Below, piece by piece: positions 24,108 through 35,884 of a stretch of DNA of 64,000 nucleotides. Source of the stretch: Ascaphus truei (lineage: Eukaryota > Chordata > Amphibia > Anura > Ascaphidae); NCBI GenBank assembly GCA_036426205.1, contig WSYH01000662.1:62001-126000 (forward strand), given 5' to 3'. The notes beneath the pieces are model-generated. The model made no database searches, had not been told where the DNA came from, and was given only the letters and a program-made list of their open reading frames with translations. Each line of letters starts with the position of its first letter. The first letter of the stretch is position 1. A program made the position numbers and the translations under genes.

Positions 24108-24962
24108 ACTTGTAGTTGATTATAAAGAGACTTTTGAGCCACTACGTATGTTTGGATGCTATAAAAATCATTCATTTTGTGTATACTAGATTTGGTTTGT
24201 GTGCTGCTCTCCTAAGAAAGATACAAACAAATATACATCTATTTGGAAGACTAAAGGAACTATTTTTATGAGGAGAAGCAAATGTCGTCCTGACTTTCTG
24301 CTTACCCTACTGAAGCAAAATAATTGTAGTTGCCTATACATTCACAGGCACTTCTCAGCCTACTTGTTAGCCTACAAATCCTTATCCACTCCCCATTTTC
24401 CTTCCATTTGCATTCTAAGTGCTTCACATACTAAGACTTGCATATAGTATGAATAGAGGCCCAAATAATCTAAACAATAATATGTTGCCAAACCTTCTCA
24501 ACTTTTAACATATGCAACAATAACATTTTACCTGTACTGGTGAAGATGAAGTACAGGGTTTATATTAAATCGGGCAAAAGAAAAAGAAAATAAGCTTTCT
24601 ACTGTATGTTCTCACATTTAGAAAGAATCACATGAATTACATACTGTACAGTAGTTATGTATTTATTTCTAAACAAATGCAAATTGTTCTTTTAAAATAA
24701 TAGTTTTTAATCTAACAATTATGTATGTGCTGTAACCAAGTAACATTGATGTTTTGTAACATTTTATATACATTGCACAAATTATTTATTTCACAGTGGA
24801 TATTGCGGAGGAACATTTTGTTTCATACAGTATGTACTATTTGCAGACTGAAAGCAGCAAAACCACATATGTGCATTGGATTAAAATGTGCTTTGTAAGA
24901 TGCAGGTTATTACTACTACTTTTCTGACTGATTAAATGTGTCCTGATTTTTTTTCTTAATAG
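24108..24962 (+). other. Intron of the CNTNAP-like gene (upstream part seen)
   Basis: No coding exon was recognised between the retrotransposon and the next exon. Everything from the window start to 24,962 may belong to one large intron, since no further upstream laminin-G exon could be found. Confidence 0.45.
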
Positions 24963-25181
24963 ATAAAAGTGATGTCGATTTTGAGACTATGAAGGCAAAT
25001 ACACATGGGTTTGTTGGATGTCTTTCGTCAGTGCATTTTAACCAAATTATCCCATTGAAAGCTGCATTGTACCATGAGAAATTATCCCCAGTCACAATAA
25101 AAGGACACATAACAGAGTCCAATTGTGGCTCTTTAAATGAAATAGACTCAACCTCAAGTGAAACAACACATTCATTTGCAG
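24963..25181 (+). CDS. CNTNAP5: CNTNAP5-like gene, third-last exon (end of laminin G domain 4)
   Basis: The exon is flanked by a strong acceptor (TTTTTTTTCTTAATAG) and a donor (GCAG|GTAAAG). It is 219 bp long and phase 1 at both ends. It encodes the end of the last laminin G domain of a contactin-associated protein: GFVGCLSSVHFNQIIPLKAA, then the second domain cysteine in ITESNCG and a serine/threonine-rich stalk. These neurexin-superfamily cell-adhesion proteins act at neuronal membranes. The family assignment is secure. The paralogue CNTNAP5 is preferred over CNTNAP2, 3 and 4 mainly because of the C-terminal tail in the last exon. Confidence 0.88.
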
Positions 25182-25843
25182 GTAAAGTGAGTTTATGGCT
25201 ACTATTAGTTTTATTTAACAACATGTTCAATCTTTCTCATTCCTTTGTTGTGTTTTTCTCTATACATCTTTCTTTCTTTATATATAGTACCATCATGTTT
25301 CTTTATTTTAAAGATTTTTAACTATTGTGCATGATAATCAAATACTTTTCCTGTTGAGGCTAACTTTGCAATTTAATTTAAGAGTACTTCAGTACTAACA
25401 CAACCCAATTTAATGTTCAATCATTTGTTTAATCTCATAAAATTGTGAATTACACTGTAAACATTTCATATAAAATTAATGAACCTCTGCCTTTATTTAA
25501 CAAAAGACTAGAAAAAACATAATTTATAAAGAATTTGAGACTGTAGCACCAATTCTGACATTTGTTTACTTCAAGTTAACCACCATTACATAATTTTTTT
25601 CACAATTCTTCACTTTGAGATGCAATATACTGTATTTATGGAGTTGCTTTGCAAAGTGAAATAAATACGTTATTTAAATATTTGTGTCTGTTTCTCAACA
25701 GTCATGCATCATACATTTGTGATGTCACTGGCAACATACTAGGACTGATACAATGTGACTACACATCTGAGAATATAACAATTACATTTAAGCTGGTTTG
25801 GAGAATCTGTCTCATTTAGCAATTTTTCATTTTGTGATTGTAG

Positions 25844-25915
25844 ATCATTCAGGACCAATACATGAAGGAGAGCCCGTAGCTAATGCAATTAAAAGTGACT
25901 CTGCAGTCATCGGGG
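25844..25915 (+). CDS. CNTNAP5: CNTNAP5-like gene, second-last exon (juxtamembrane)
   Basis: A 72-bp exon, phase 1 at both ends, with acceptor TTTGTGATTGTAG and donor CGGGG|GTAAG. With the split codons it reads DHSGPIHEGEPVANAIKSDS and then AVIGG. The pattern EGEP...AI+SDSAVIGG is the conserved extracellular juxtamembrane segment of CNTNAP2 to CNTNAP5, and the final AVIGG starts the transmembrane segment. It is only 662 bp from the previous exon but 9.1 kb from the next. Confidence 0.92.
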
Positions 25916-26001
25916 GTAAGAAATATTATCAGCTATCAATTCTATTAACTATGTCTTATTGAGTCAACATAAAATACATTTAGATATTTAATATTATAGT
26001 A

Positions 26002-26017
26002 AAGAGTTGTTGTTTTT
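26002..26017. repeat. L1 target site duplication, left copy
   Basis: AAGAGTTGTTGTTTTT here matches 31,863-31,878 at 15 of 16 positions and flanks the L1. The T-run makes the exact edge uncertain. Confidence 0.6.
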
Positions 26018-26203
26018 TTTTTTGTTACTTAAGTTGTTGACAATACAACGGTACAATATTGAAAATAGTCTGATTACACATTAGGAGGGGAGGAGAGTAT
26101 GGGAAGGGGGGAAGGGGACAGCATTTGAAACCATGTAACATATTAAATAACAGATGTGGTACAACATAGATCATAAATCTTAAATCACTCTGTTCCAAAT
26201 AAT

Positions 26204-28416
26204 CTAGTCTAAATATGGGGATATACCTGCATTTCTAAACCAAGGAGCCCATGTCTCTGAGAATTGTGAAGTGGAACCAGTTAGGTAGGCAGTGAGTTTT
26301 TCCATGTAGACTATATGCCAGATTTTGTTATTGATTTGGTTTAAGGATGGGGGAGTCGGTTGTTTCCAGTTTTTGGCGATGGTGCATCTAGTAGCATTTA
26401 GAATTTGGGAGATAACTTTAATTTCTTTTTTGTTACAATTAGCCATTGGTTTTAATAAGACTGTATGTATTGGGTCCTGTGGGACAGTGATTCCAAGAAC
26501 CCTGTGTATTAAAGCAAACATTTCCCTCCATGTTTGCTGAATTTTTGGACACGACCAAAATATGTGCAGTGTATTCCCCCTTTTGCCACAACCACGCCAA
26601 CATAAAGGAGAGACACCTGGGAGAAAAGAGTTCAACCTGGTAGGAGTCATATACCATCTAAATATTAGCTTGTAAATATTCTCCTTAATCACCACACAGG
26701 AAGAATTTTTGGAGGCAGCCTCCCAAACATCTTTCCAGACATCAAAATCCAAATTGGTATTTAACTCCTCCTCCCAGGATGTCATATATTTAGCAGGGAT
26801 TTGGCTATTTTGACGGGTGTCAAACTATGGTATAGCCTGGAAGTAATGCCCTTCATAAGAGGCTGACGTACACACCAGTCTTCATATAGCGTTAACACAT
26901 GTGGTTGGTTTGGCTTGTAAATGGATTGAATATAGTGCCTAATTTGGAGAAATCGGAAAAATTCAGAGGAGGGAATGTCGTGGCTCGTTTGTAACGAGGT
27001 GAATGGAGGGACTTTACCTTTGATGAGAATATCATTAACTCTTAGGAGTCCTTTTTGGACCCAAAGGTTGGATTGTCGGTTATTAGTGTAAAAAGGGAGG
27101 GAGGGATCTGAAAACAGGGGTTGCATGAGGGATGGGGTACCAGTCAGTTGGAACCTAGCTTTAAGGGAGTCCCAAAGATTACATGCGAAAGATAACACCG
27201 GGTTTGTGTAAACCTCAGCTGGTCTGGATTTTCTATTAAGCCAGAGGAGAGTCTTAATTTCGCATGGGAAGCAGATCGATTCTTCTAGTTCGACACATCT
27301 TTTTTCGGTTGGGTTTGAATGCCAACTAACTAGTTGCCCTAGTTGTGCCGCTCTGTAGTACTTTTGTAGGTTTGGAAGGGCTAAGCCCCCTTCTAACTTA
27401 GATTTATAAAGGATAACTTTGCGGACTCTAGGACGTCTATTTTGCCATACAAATTTCAGAATTTTATTTTGAATATTATTTAGGTCCTTCTGACAAATCT
27501 TAACTCGGAGAGTTTGGAAGAGGTACAGGATTCTAGGTAAGATGTTCATTTTAATGGTGGCGATCCTTCCGAACCAAGATATGATGTATGGATTCCAGGT
27601 GGACAAGTCCTTTGCAACTTGGTCGAATAAAGGTTTAAAGTTTATTTTGTATAGGGATGAGTAATCTTTTGTTATTTGAACCCCTAAATATTTAATGTGG
27701 GTCTGATTCCACTTGAAGTCAAAATTAAGTTGAAGTAATTTTACCATATCCTTGGGAAGGTTTAAGCTAAGAGCCATAGATTTAGAGTGGTTAATTTTGT
27801 ATCCTGAGAGGGAGCCAAACTCAGATAGAGCTTGGAAAAGGTTGGGGAGGGAGATATGAGAGTTTGAGAGCGTCAATAGTATGTCATCCGCATAGAGAGC
27901 TATCTTGAATTCCTTCTGTCCAACATTGATACCCGTGATATTGGATTTCATTCTTATCTGGCAGGCTAATGGTTCAATTGCCAAAGCAAATAACAAGGGG
28001 GACAGTGGGCACCCCTGTCTGGTTCCGTTCGATATTGGGAAAGGGTCAGACAAGGAGTTATTCGTTTTTACTATGGCTGTTGGAACAGAGTATAACGTGT
28101 TTATGCTGTTTAAGATTTTGGGAGTAAATCCCATTTGTGAGAGTGTGGCCTTCATAAACTGCCAATCTAGCCGATCAAAAGCTTTTTCAGCGTCTAGTGA
28201 AAGTAATAATGATGAGCGTGAGGTTTGTTTTGCTACATGTATTAAATTCACCGTCCTCCTTGTGTTGTCAAGGGCTTGTCTGCCCAAGACAAAGCCAACC
28301 TGGTCTGAATGGATCAATCTTGGAAGAATATTGTTTAATCTAGTGGCCAAGATTTTTGCGTATAATTTTAGATCTTTATTTAATAAAGATATAGGTCGAT
28401 AGCTAGAGCACATCAT
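26204..28416 (-). pseudogene. L1 ORF2: reverse transcriptase and C-terminal domain
   Basis: The reading at 26,782-28,416 carries the RT core: SSYRPISLLNKDLKLYAKIL, LDAEKAFDRLDW, GTRQGCPLSPLLFALAIEPL and the catalytic box ALYADDILL, which is intact. It breaks at about 26,782 and resumes in another frame at 26,204-26,785 with the C-terminal Cys/His cluster (CWRGCGKRGNTLHIFWSCP). The enzyme would make DNA from L1 RNA at a nicked target. Frame breaks on both sides make this copy inactive. Confidence 0.88.
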
Positions 28417-28445
28417 GGGATCTTTTCCATCTTTCAGGATTACTA

Positions 28446-29999
28446 CTATGGTTGCTCGTAGGGTGGGGGGAGGCCTAAAAGCATCTCATTAAATACTTTG
28501 GTTAAGTTTGGGAGGAGTATTATGGAGAATTTTTTGTAGTAAAGATTTGAAAATCCATCCGGACCAGGGGCCTTCCCATTTTTCAAAGATTTGATAGCCT
28601 CCAAGATTTCAGGGGGTTCTATAGTTTTTTCAAGATTTATTATATCTTCTGGTTCCAGCGTGGGGAGCCGGCATTGAGTTAGAAAGTTTTGAATTTTTTT
28701 CGCTTTTTTGTTTTTAGCCGATTCTTCCACTGGGCCAGGCAGATTGTAAAGAGATGTATAATATTCCTTAAAAGCGTCACTTATAACTTTGGGGCTATTT
28801 TATATCTTTCCATTTTTAGTATAAATATTATGGATCCTAGCTTTAACCTGCTTTTGTTTTAGCTTACGTGCCAGCATTTTATCTGCCTTATTGCTTTTTT
28901 CATAGTATTTCTGTTGGGTCCATCGTATAGCTCTCTCTGCGTTTGTCACTAACAAAAGATGTAATTGCCCTCTAACTGAGATTATTTGTCTATAGTTTTT
29001 TCGGGAGGGATTTGCTTTATGGATACTTTATAGTTCTGATAACCTTTGTGTTAATGTTACAATGTGTTCCACTTTTTCCTTCCTTTTCCAAAAAGCCAGA
29101 GCGATCAGCTTACCTCTAAGCACAGATTTATGGGCCTCCCATAGGGTAAAACGGGAAACGTCCGGGGTGTTATTTATATCAAAATATTGGACCAGTTCCT
29201 CTTCCAATTGTTGGAGATTTTGTGGGTTCGACAATAATGATTCATTTAAGGACCACAACCTTGTTTTGTTTTTGGTGATGAGGCCATCCAGTTTAGTTAT
29301 AATTGTAGAATGGTCCGACCAAGCAGAGGGGGCCATTATTGCTGAGGAAATGTTATCGCTAATTTGTTGGTCAATTAAAATATAGTCTATACGTGAATAG
29401 CTATTATGGGGGTGAGAGAAGAAGGAGAAATCTTTTTCCTTGTTGTTCATTAATCTCCAGGAGTCTACCACCATCAGATCCTTGGTCATGGATACGAGAC
29501 CACGAGTTGAGGGAACTATCTTTTGTGGTAGTGGGAGACTGGGAAATTTATCTAAATTTGGGTCCATGATTGCATTTAAATCCCCTGCAAGAATTAGAAA
29601 ACCTTTCTGGACAGAGTTTATAAAATTTGTGAGCTCCTGGAAAAAGGATTCTTGATTTTCATTAGGGGCATATATGTTAGCTATTGTCACATGGGTAGAG
29701 TCTAGTAATCCTGTAACAATTAAAATTCTCCCAGCAGGGTCATTTTTAATTTTGTCTACTTTGAAATTTAGATTTTTTGTGGAAAAGTGTAGCCACCCCA
29801 TTTTTTTTGTATGGGATGATGAGTGATAGATTAGAGGGTAATCGCTATTGTACAGCAGTGATTGATCCTCCTTTTTCAGATGCGTTTCTTGTAACAAAAT
29901 GATATCTCCTGCTAGTCTTTTGGCCTCTGAAAGGGCTATTCATCTCTTACGTGGGGTATTGAGGCCCTTGGTGTTTTGGGAAATTATATTACTCGGCAT
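28446..29999 (-). pseudogene. L1 ORF2: endonuclease domain and linker
   Basis: The reading at 29,028-29,897 is the AP-like endonuclease (LLQETHLKK, GDLNAIMDP, SRIDYILID, WSDHSTII). The initiation region is upstream at 29,999 (MPSNIISQNTKGLN), separated from it by one in-frame stop. After more frame breaks, 28,446-28,730 gives the segment before RT, including IKSLKNGKAPGPDGF. The domains follow each other as in intact L1 ORF2. Confidence 0.85.
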
Positions 30000-31354
30000 A
30001 GTGATGCTTGAAAGGTCTATGATACAGGTGAACAGAGTGATGACTTATATATAGCAGAAGAAACAGAATCTTAACTATTGTAAACAGTCTGTATCGTGAA
30101 CATACACCTTGAGAGATACACATATTAACTTTCTGCAGTAACAAATGCTTGTAGAATTGGGTGTGGGGGGAGGGTGGACAGGGTAGGGTGGGATAAAAAG
30201 AGGACCCCGGTTTCCAAACTATGTTTGGGGGGACCAACCATCTCAGGTCCCGTGATGCGAGTGTATCGCAGTCACGGGATGCGCAAACCTGTGGGGGGCG
30301 GGTTGCAGCCCAATGGCTTAATGCCACAGTGCTCCTTTGTTTAGGAGCCAAATCTTCAGAAATCAAAAGCAAAAGCAACACCCTGGTAAGTACGGGGTGG
30401 ATTGTATGTGTAGTCTTACACATCAGGATACAGAAAAACGAGGGGGAAATGAAACATCGTAACTATTTACATCACCTTATCTTTCCTTCATTTTCTCACA
30501 TTGAGTAGATCAGACTGGCATCCAGTGCTCGGCCATCTCGAAATCTATATTTAGTCTATAGGGGAAGAGATACACAAACGGAACAGTGCAAAAAATAAAT
30601 AACATAGATATCCTGCAATCAGGACATACTTTTACCTAGAAAACGGTTTCGAATTAGGCCCAGGGTGTCCAAACCCGGGCCCCAAGAGCCACCAGCGGGC
30701 CGCCCCCCAGCACAGGCAGCCCAGCCAGCGACCCAGTCAAAGACAGAGCCACCGTCCGAGCCACCCGCACCGAGACAGGCACACCCCCAGAGGCCGGCAC
30801 GCCGATGGCCCCCGAGGACCGAGCCCGAAAACCCCCAACTTGGGCCAACATGTGTCAACTGCACGAAACATTCAACTTAGATCAGGCTGCCTGTCAGTTT
30901 CTAGGTGCTTTGATACTTTTAGTCCATTTAGAAACACAGTCAATTTTGAAAAAAAACATTTCCAAAGCAACCCTCGTGGAAGCATGTCTTTTAAAACTAA
31001 AACCTTTCACAGTATGGGAAGTTATCTTCGGGAGATTCTTGATAACCAGATTGTCTTGGTCTTTGAGAGTGGTTCGAGTTAGTGAATTGCCAGGTGTCTT
31101 CACTCCTGTTCAAGAAAAAGAGCTTATCTGGAGTAAACGACAAGTTCAGCTATGCCTTATGTTCCGAACAACATTCCGTCAGTCTGTAAAATTAACTGGA
31201 AACTCAACGATTGATCAGCTCCAAATTTCAAGCGGGCTGGTTCTTTTCTCTTCGTGAAGTTGGGGTCTTTACCCATGTAGGCGCTGTTGTTTAGGTGGGG
31301 GCTGAATCTGCCCGGAGGCCTCCATTTCCTCTGGTTCAAGGAGACCCATTGCTC

Positions 31355-31862
31355 TCAATTTCTCTTCGCCTCTTCTGGAGAGAGAAATATATATGTTTTT
31401 TCTTGGTAGAGAAATATTATCTTGCATGGAAAACCCCAACGGTAGCGTATTTTGTTATTTCGCAGTGTGTTTGTGACCTGTGCGAACATTTTACGTTTGT
31501 TCAGCGTGATTTGAGCCAGATCTGGGAAAATGAGAAGCTGAACGTTGTCTTGTTCTATCCTTGGAGCAGATCTAGCGGCTCTCAGTATCTCCTCTTTACT
31601 ACGAAAGTAGTGTAGATGTGTAATCACATCTCGTGTTTTTTTTGGGTCCAGGCCTCTAGGTCTAGGCAGTCTATGTGCTCTGTCCATCTGGAGTTTGTCT
31701 TCCGACATTTCTGGTAACAAAGACCCAAAGAGCTGGATGAGATATGCGTCCAGTTGAGCATTGTCAACTTCCTTCGGGACCCCCCTGATCCACAGATTAT
31801 TGCGTCTTGATCGGTTTTCCGTATCTTCCAATTTTTCAAAATTTGTTTTAACTTGTGCTTTT
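31355..31862 (-). pseudogene. L1 ORF1, RRM part
   Basis: MEDTENRSRRNNLWIRGVPK and the following residues match the start of the RNA-recognition domain of L1 ORF1p (trimeric nucleic-acid chaperone). The region continues to DRAHRLPRP and LHYFRSKEEIL. The coiled coil upstream is cut off by 5' truncation at about 31,862, and the end (EEAKRN) is truncated early. Confidence 0.75.
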
Positions 31863-31910
31863 AAGTGTTGTTGTTTTTAATGAAGTTTTCATACTCTTAT
31901 ATTTTTAGAT

Positions 31911-31923
31911 GTATCCCTGTAAA
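31911..31923 (+). repeat. 13-bp target duplication, left copy
   Basis: GTATCCCTGTAAA here is repeated exactly at 32,980-32,992, flanking the foldback element. Confidence 0.8.
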
Positions 31924-32979
31924 AACAAAGGGTGAACTGCGCTCTAATAATTGTGAATATGTGCTTAAACAGTGAATATTCAGTGATACAATTTAAATAT
32001 AAACCTGTTACTTTAAGTGTGAGGGTATGCTGCTGGATTCGTGGAATGGCTCCACAGACCAAGGCTAAAAGAACAACGACAAAAGAAACAGCGCAAAAAA
32101 CCTCATAGTGTAGTATATAAAAAATTATATTGTGATAAAACAGGTGAGTATTGCACGTACATCAGTTTAAAATTTTACTAGCAGTACATGTATATGGACA
32201 TGTTAAAAAATCAGCAACAGATGGTGGGTAACGGTTACCAGATAGAGTCTCTTCTCCTCTCACGTCTCCCTTGAATACTCTCTGCACAGCTCAGGCCGCC
32301 ATAATGTAGGGCAACATCCCCACGGCGTGGACACAGCAACCCGATGAAATTCGGCTGTCCCACGGCGTACTCACGGCTGCTGTTGCGGGAAAGCAGGCTC
32401 TCACTCACTGGCTTTCAGGCATCTGTCTGCATGTACGGCATCCACTTTGAGCGCGCGTCAATGATGTCATCAAGTGGCGCCAGTAGCTTTACAGTCTCGG
32501 CCGGCCAGAGGAGCAGCGGGTGTAACGGAGATGGAACCGGATAGCAGATAAGGTAAAACCACACAGCGGGTAGTGCTAGGAATGCGCCCTCTTATCCAAC
32601 GCGTTTCGTACTTAGAGTGTACTGACGAAGACAGACGCCTGAAAGCCAGTGAGTGAGAGCCTGCTTTCCCGCAACAGCTGCCGCGAGTACGCCGTGGGAC
32701 AGCTGAATTTCATCGGGTTGCTGTGTCCATGCCGTGGGGCTGCTGCCCTACATCACGGCGGTCTGAGCTGTGCAGAGAGTATTCAAGGGAGACGTGAGAG
32801 GAGAAGAGACTCCATCTGGTGACCGTTACCCACCATCTGTTGCTGATTGGTAACATGTCCATATACATGTACTGCTAGTAAAATTTTAAACTGATGTACG
32901 TGCAATACTCACCTGTTTTATCACAATATAATTTTTTATATACTACACTATGAGGTTTTTTGCGCTGTTTCTTTTGTCG
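31924..32979. mobile_element. Foldback element with about 350-bp inverted arms
   Basis: The left arm (32,077 to about 32,430) and right arm (about 32,627 to 32,979) are inverted copies with only scattered differences, separated by about 200 bp. A unique leader of about 150 bp (31,924-32,076) precedes the left arm. The centre contains an AACGCGTTTCG motif next to CTGACGAAG, similar to pieces of the hammerhead-like repeats but in another arrangement. The exact 13-bp flanking duplication points to retroposition rather than cut-and-paste. A Penelope-like or related retroelement origin is my inference. Confidence 0.75.
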
Positions 32980-34183
32980 GTATCCCTGTAAATAAAGACT
33001 AGTTTGCAACATATACAGTATTAGAATTCCACAATCATGAAAACATTTTTGCCCTTTAAAAGAGCAATTCATGCAATATCCGAGCTGTATTTGTGTGTTT
33101 TTTTCTTCCATAAATCAGTTCTGTAGTATTAGATAATACTTAGTATATTATTATAATTTTTTTTAAATTCAACTCTTAATGCCATTTATAATGAGTTTTA
33201 ATATACTGAACATCCTTTGATTTAAATAGCAGGCTTCAGCACACCTCCCCAACAGTGCAAGATCTTTGCAACACTTTCCTGTTTGTGATAATTTGTTGCC
33301 AATATTCCCAACAGTTTGAGCTGCAGACTGTAACAATAGATAATGTTACCTTAGTAATATAAGAATACCTTGTAGCTGTTGAGATACACTGACTGAAGCA
33401 TTGATTGAAGCTGAAAGGCAGCCATTTAGTGAACACTGGAAGCAGGATCGTTGCTGATCGGCCATGGAGAATATGTCGATCAGCAGATTAGGTAATTTAG
33501 TTTTTTTTTTTAGTTTTTAAATGCTGCTTGGATTGCCTCTTTAATAGAGATGAACACATTTTTGGGATGGATTTGGATCCACAGCGGATCGGCTGGTTCC
33601 TTTGGTCCACGGACCAATCTCAAAAAGGGTTATTCACATTTTGCAGATTTTTTATTTTTATTGCCAATAGAATACGTGGATTTCACAATTCGTTAGTGGA
33701 TTTTTAAGAACCCACCAATGAGTTGCTGAATCCACAGATTGGATTCTACAAATCTGTCAACGGATGTATCTAATCGTGGTTTTTGATGAATCTGTACGGA
33801 TTAAAACCAACCAAATCTGTTTGTGTATTTAACACCGCAAAATGGATTTTAGAGGGGGGGTGGGGAGGGCTGTAAATCCCTTAAATGGATTTGGGATGAT
33901 TCACATACAGTATCTCTACTCTATAACACCATCTCCATCATTTTTAACAAGATCATAAATGAAGATATAGGTATTAGCTTTGTACTGTAAATGATAATTG
34001 AAAACCTACCTGTTAAAATCATGATAAGAATACAGAGCAAAACACACAATACAGATATGCCAGACTTTATTGCTCCCATTAAACATTTCAGCGATGCACA
34101 AATAACATGACAAATTATGTGGGTGTTAAGTAAATGATGCCCTTTATCTTTTGTTTCAATGGAGCCAAATCAAATCTAGCTTT
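32980..34183. other. Intronic stretch with a possible MITE
   Basis: No gene was seen. From about 33,545 to 33,930 lies a block rich in 'ggattt'-type words that starts TAGAGATG and ends near CATACAGTATCTCTA, possibly short inverted ends of a MITE. Confidence 0.3.
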
Positions 34184-34673
34184 AGGCTAAGGCCCCGCTG
34201 CACAGGCTGGTGCGCCTGCCTTGTGTCCCCGGTGGTACGTGCACGGCACTTCCCAGTGAGCTGCAATCTGTAGGGAGCTGTTTTTTGGCATGGGGGGGGC
34301 GTGTCCAAAACGGGTCAGGTGGGCGGTGCCATGGTGGGGGGGGGCGCGGCTATAATGCACATTTTCTGATCCATGTCTGTGTGTGTCTGTGTGTGTGTCT
34401 GTGTGTCTGTGTGTGTGTGTGTGTGTGTCCAGCATTGAGGGCTGAGCATGGTTGAGGAGGGGTCGACCCCCCTGCTGGCGATCTCCACTCCTCATTGGCT
34501 CCCTGCCACACCATGTGACGCGTCGCCGCTCGGGATCACAATCCTATTGTAGCCCCTGCTGGCTGACGCGTCAGTGCGAAGTGAGCCTGGCAGCGAGGAG
34601 AGACTGTGGCCGACTAGGGAGGAAGTAAAGAGCTGGTGAGTGGCGCGCATGCGTTTGCAGCGGGACCAAGCCT
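34184..34673. mobile_element. hAT-like MITE
   Basis: A 490-bp GC-rich element with inverted ends AGGCTAAGGCCCCGCTGCA and (reverse complement) AGGCTTGGTCCCGCTGCA, 15 of 18 positions alike. No clear target duplication is left. A TG microsatellite lies inside. Confidence 0.55.
34378..34430. repeat. (TG)n microsatellite
   Basis: TG dinucleotides interrupted by TCTG units. Confidence 0.9.
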
Positions 34674-35013
34674 AATGGGTGAAATAATGTCTGCTACATC
34701 TGTACATTCTACTTTTGTGAGGAGCAAAAAAATATATGCTGAGGAAACATTGGAGTAAAAACAATGTTGATGTTATCAGAGGGGAGTTAAAAACAGTGTT
34801 TTGAAAACCACAATTATTAGCTGAAAAAGTGGGGCAAGAAGTGGCGCAAAAATGTTGCCCATCTGATAATAAAGTTGATGTGGTGATTTATTATTCCATG
34901 CCATTAAATGCCTCAATTTTTTGTGTACAGACAAACTATACAGTATGTTATTCATCAAATAATAACTAATTTATTCACAGTTTGCTTTTGTTTTGTTTTT
35001 TAAACTTCTTCAG

Positions 35014-35207
35014 GTGTAATATCTGTTGTGGTATTCATCATGTTATGCATCACTGCCATAGCAGTAAGAATTTATCTGCAAAAAAACACGTATAAAAAAA
35101 ATGACGCCAAAGGATCAGAAAATGAGGAGAATGCAGAAACATCACTGAAAAATGAGCACAGTATGCAAAACAGAATCAACGAGAGTCAAAAAGAATACTT
35201 CTTCTAA
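35014..35207 (+). CDS. CNTNAP5: CNTNAP5-like gene, last coding exon (transmembrane and cytoplasmic tail)
   Basis: The acceptor TTAAACTTCTTCAG joins the previous exon in phase to complete a glycine codon. The exon encodes a single transmembrane helix (VISVVVFIMLCITAIAV), a basic juxtamembrane stretch (RIYLQKNTYKKND, the expected band-4.1 binding region), and an acidic linker. It ends in NESQKEYFF and TAA. The hydrophobic C-terminus (EYFF) fits a PDZ ligand. As I recall the family, a KEYFF ending points to CNTNAP5 rather than CNTNAP2 (EYFI) or CNTNAP4 (EWLI). No lesion is visible in the three exons. Confidence 0.92.
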
Positions 35208-35278
35208 TGGGCTCTCATTGTTTCACTAAACAATGAGACTGTCAGACTTTCTTGCTAAGCAAGGGGCGCTGGTTGAAC

Positions 35279-35284
35279 AATAAA
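35279..35284 (+). promoter_or_regulatory. Poly-A signal AATAAA (proximal)
   Basis: AATAAA lies 72 bp after the CNTNAP5-like stop codon; this is very close, so it may be a minor site. Confidence 0.45.
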
Positions 35285-35807
35285 ATCAAAACGCAGTACA
35301 TACACTGAAAGCACACACAATGGGTTGGAGATGTACAGTACACATACTATCCGGTATATGTTCAGTCACAGTGATTACTAGAAGAGGCCTCTAAAAATGA
35401 CATGCATTTGTTAGATTTCATAAATGCATTTTCTGTGAAAGTAATCTCTGTATTGTACACACTTTTGTTGGTAGTTTCAGATTGTTCTGATGTGAACCTT
35501 TAAACCTGCTGAGTACCATATTTAATATAACTTTAAAATACTGGACTGTTCTGAAGTTGCAGCTCTTTTTTATCTGTGTGGTTTGACATTTTCTGTTAAA
35601 GGTAAAAACTGGACTGTAATACACTGCTTCAAAAGACAAGGTTATGTTGTGTTTTACATTGGAATCTTCAGTCACCTAATGAATAATGTAACAACTAGAA
35701 ATGAATCTGTGAATGAGATTAGTTTCTTCCACATCAACTTCTTAGGAATTAAGTATTTCTATTTTTCTCTGAAACAAATATGACATATAAAATGTAAAAC
35801 TACCACA

Positions 35808-35813
35808 AATAAA
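35808..35813 (+). promoter_or_regulatory. Poly-A signal AATAAA (distal)
   Basis: AATAAA about 600 bp after the stop, in AT-rich sequence and before the next repeat. Confidence 0.45.
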
Positions 35814-35884
35814 ACATGTAAAATGACAAAGTATAATGTGTGAAAAACACAGAAAGTTAGTATGATAACTACGAATGTCAGTAT

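Larger units (their letters stand above)
26018..31862 (-). mobile_element. 5'-truncated L1-superfamily LINE, antisense in the intron
   Basis: On the minus strand the element runs from part of ORF1 (31.86 kb) through ORF2 to a 3' UTR and an A-run (T-run at 26,012-26,023). A near-perfect 16-bp duplication flanks it. The order ORF1, endonuclease, reverse transcriptase, Cys-rich C-terminus is that of L1/Tx1-type LINEs. Between the ORFs (about 30.0-31.3 kb) lies 1.3 kb containing a very GC-rich block (30,650-30,850) that is unlike the rest and could be another insertion. Confidence 0.85.
25916..35013 (+). other. Last intron of the CNTNAP5-like gene (9.1 kb)
   Basis: The intron is bounded by the two exon phases that join G|GT into one codon. 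Repeats fill most of it: an antisense L1 (26,018-31,862), a foldback element (31,924-32,979), and a hAT-like MITE (34,184-34,673). Confidence 0.88.
35208..35830 (+). other. 3' UTR of the CNTNAP5-like gene
   Basis: AT-rich non-coding sequence after the stop codon. The right end is inferred from the second poly-A signal. Confidence 0.55.

Noticed and set aside
30619..30880. Pro/Arg-rich or Gly/Ala-rich readings
   Set aside because: Low-complexity GC-rich block within the L1 inter-ORF region; open on both strands.
32590..32635. Hammerhead in the centre of the foldback at 32.6 kb
   Set aside because: CTGACGA and GAAACGCG occur on opposite strands here, so they cannot form one hammerhead.
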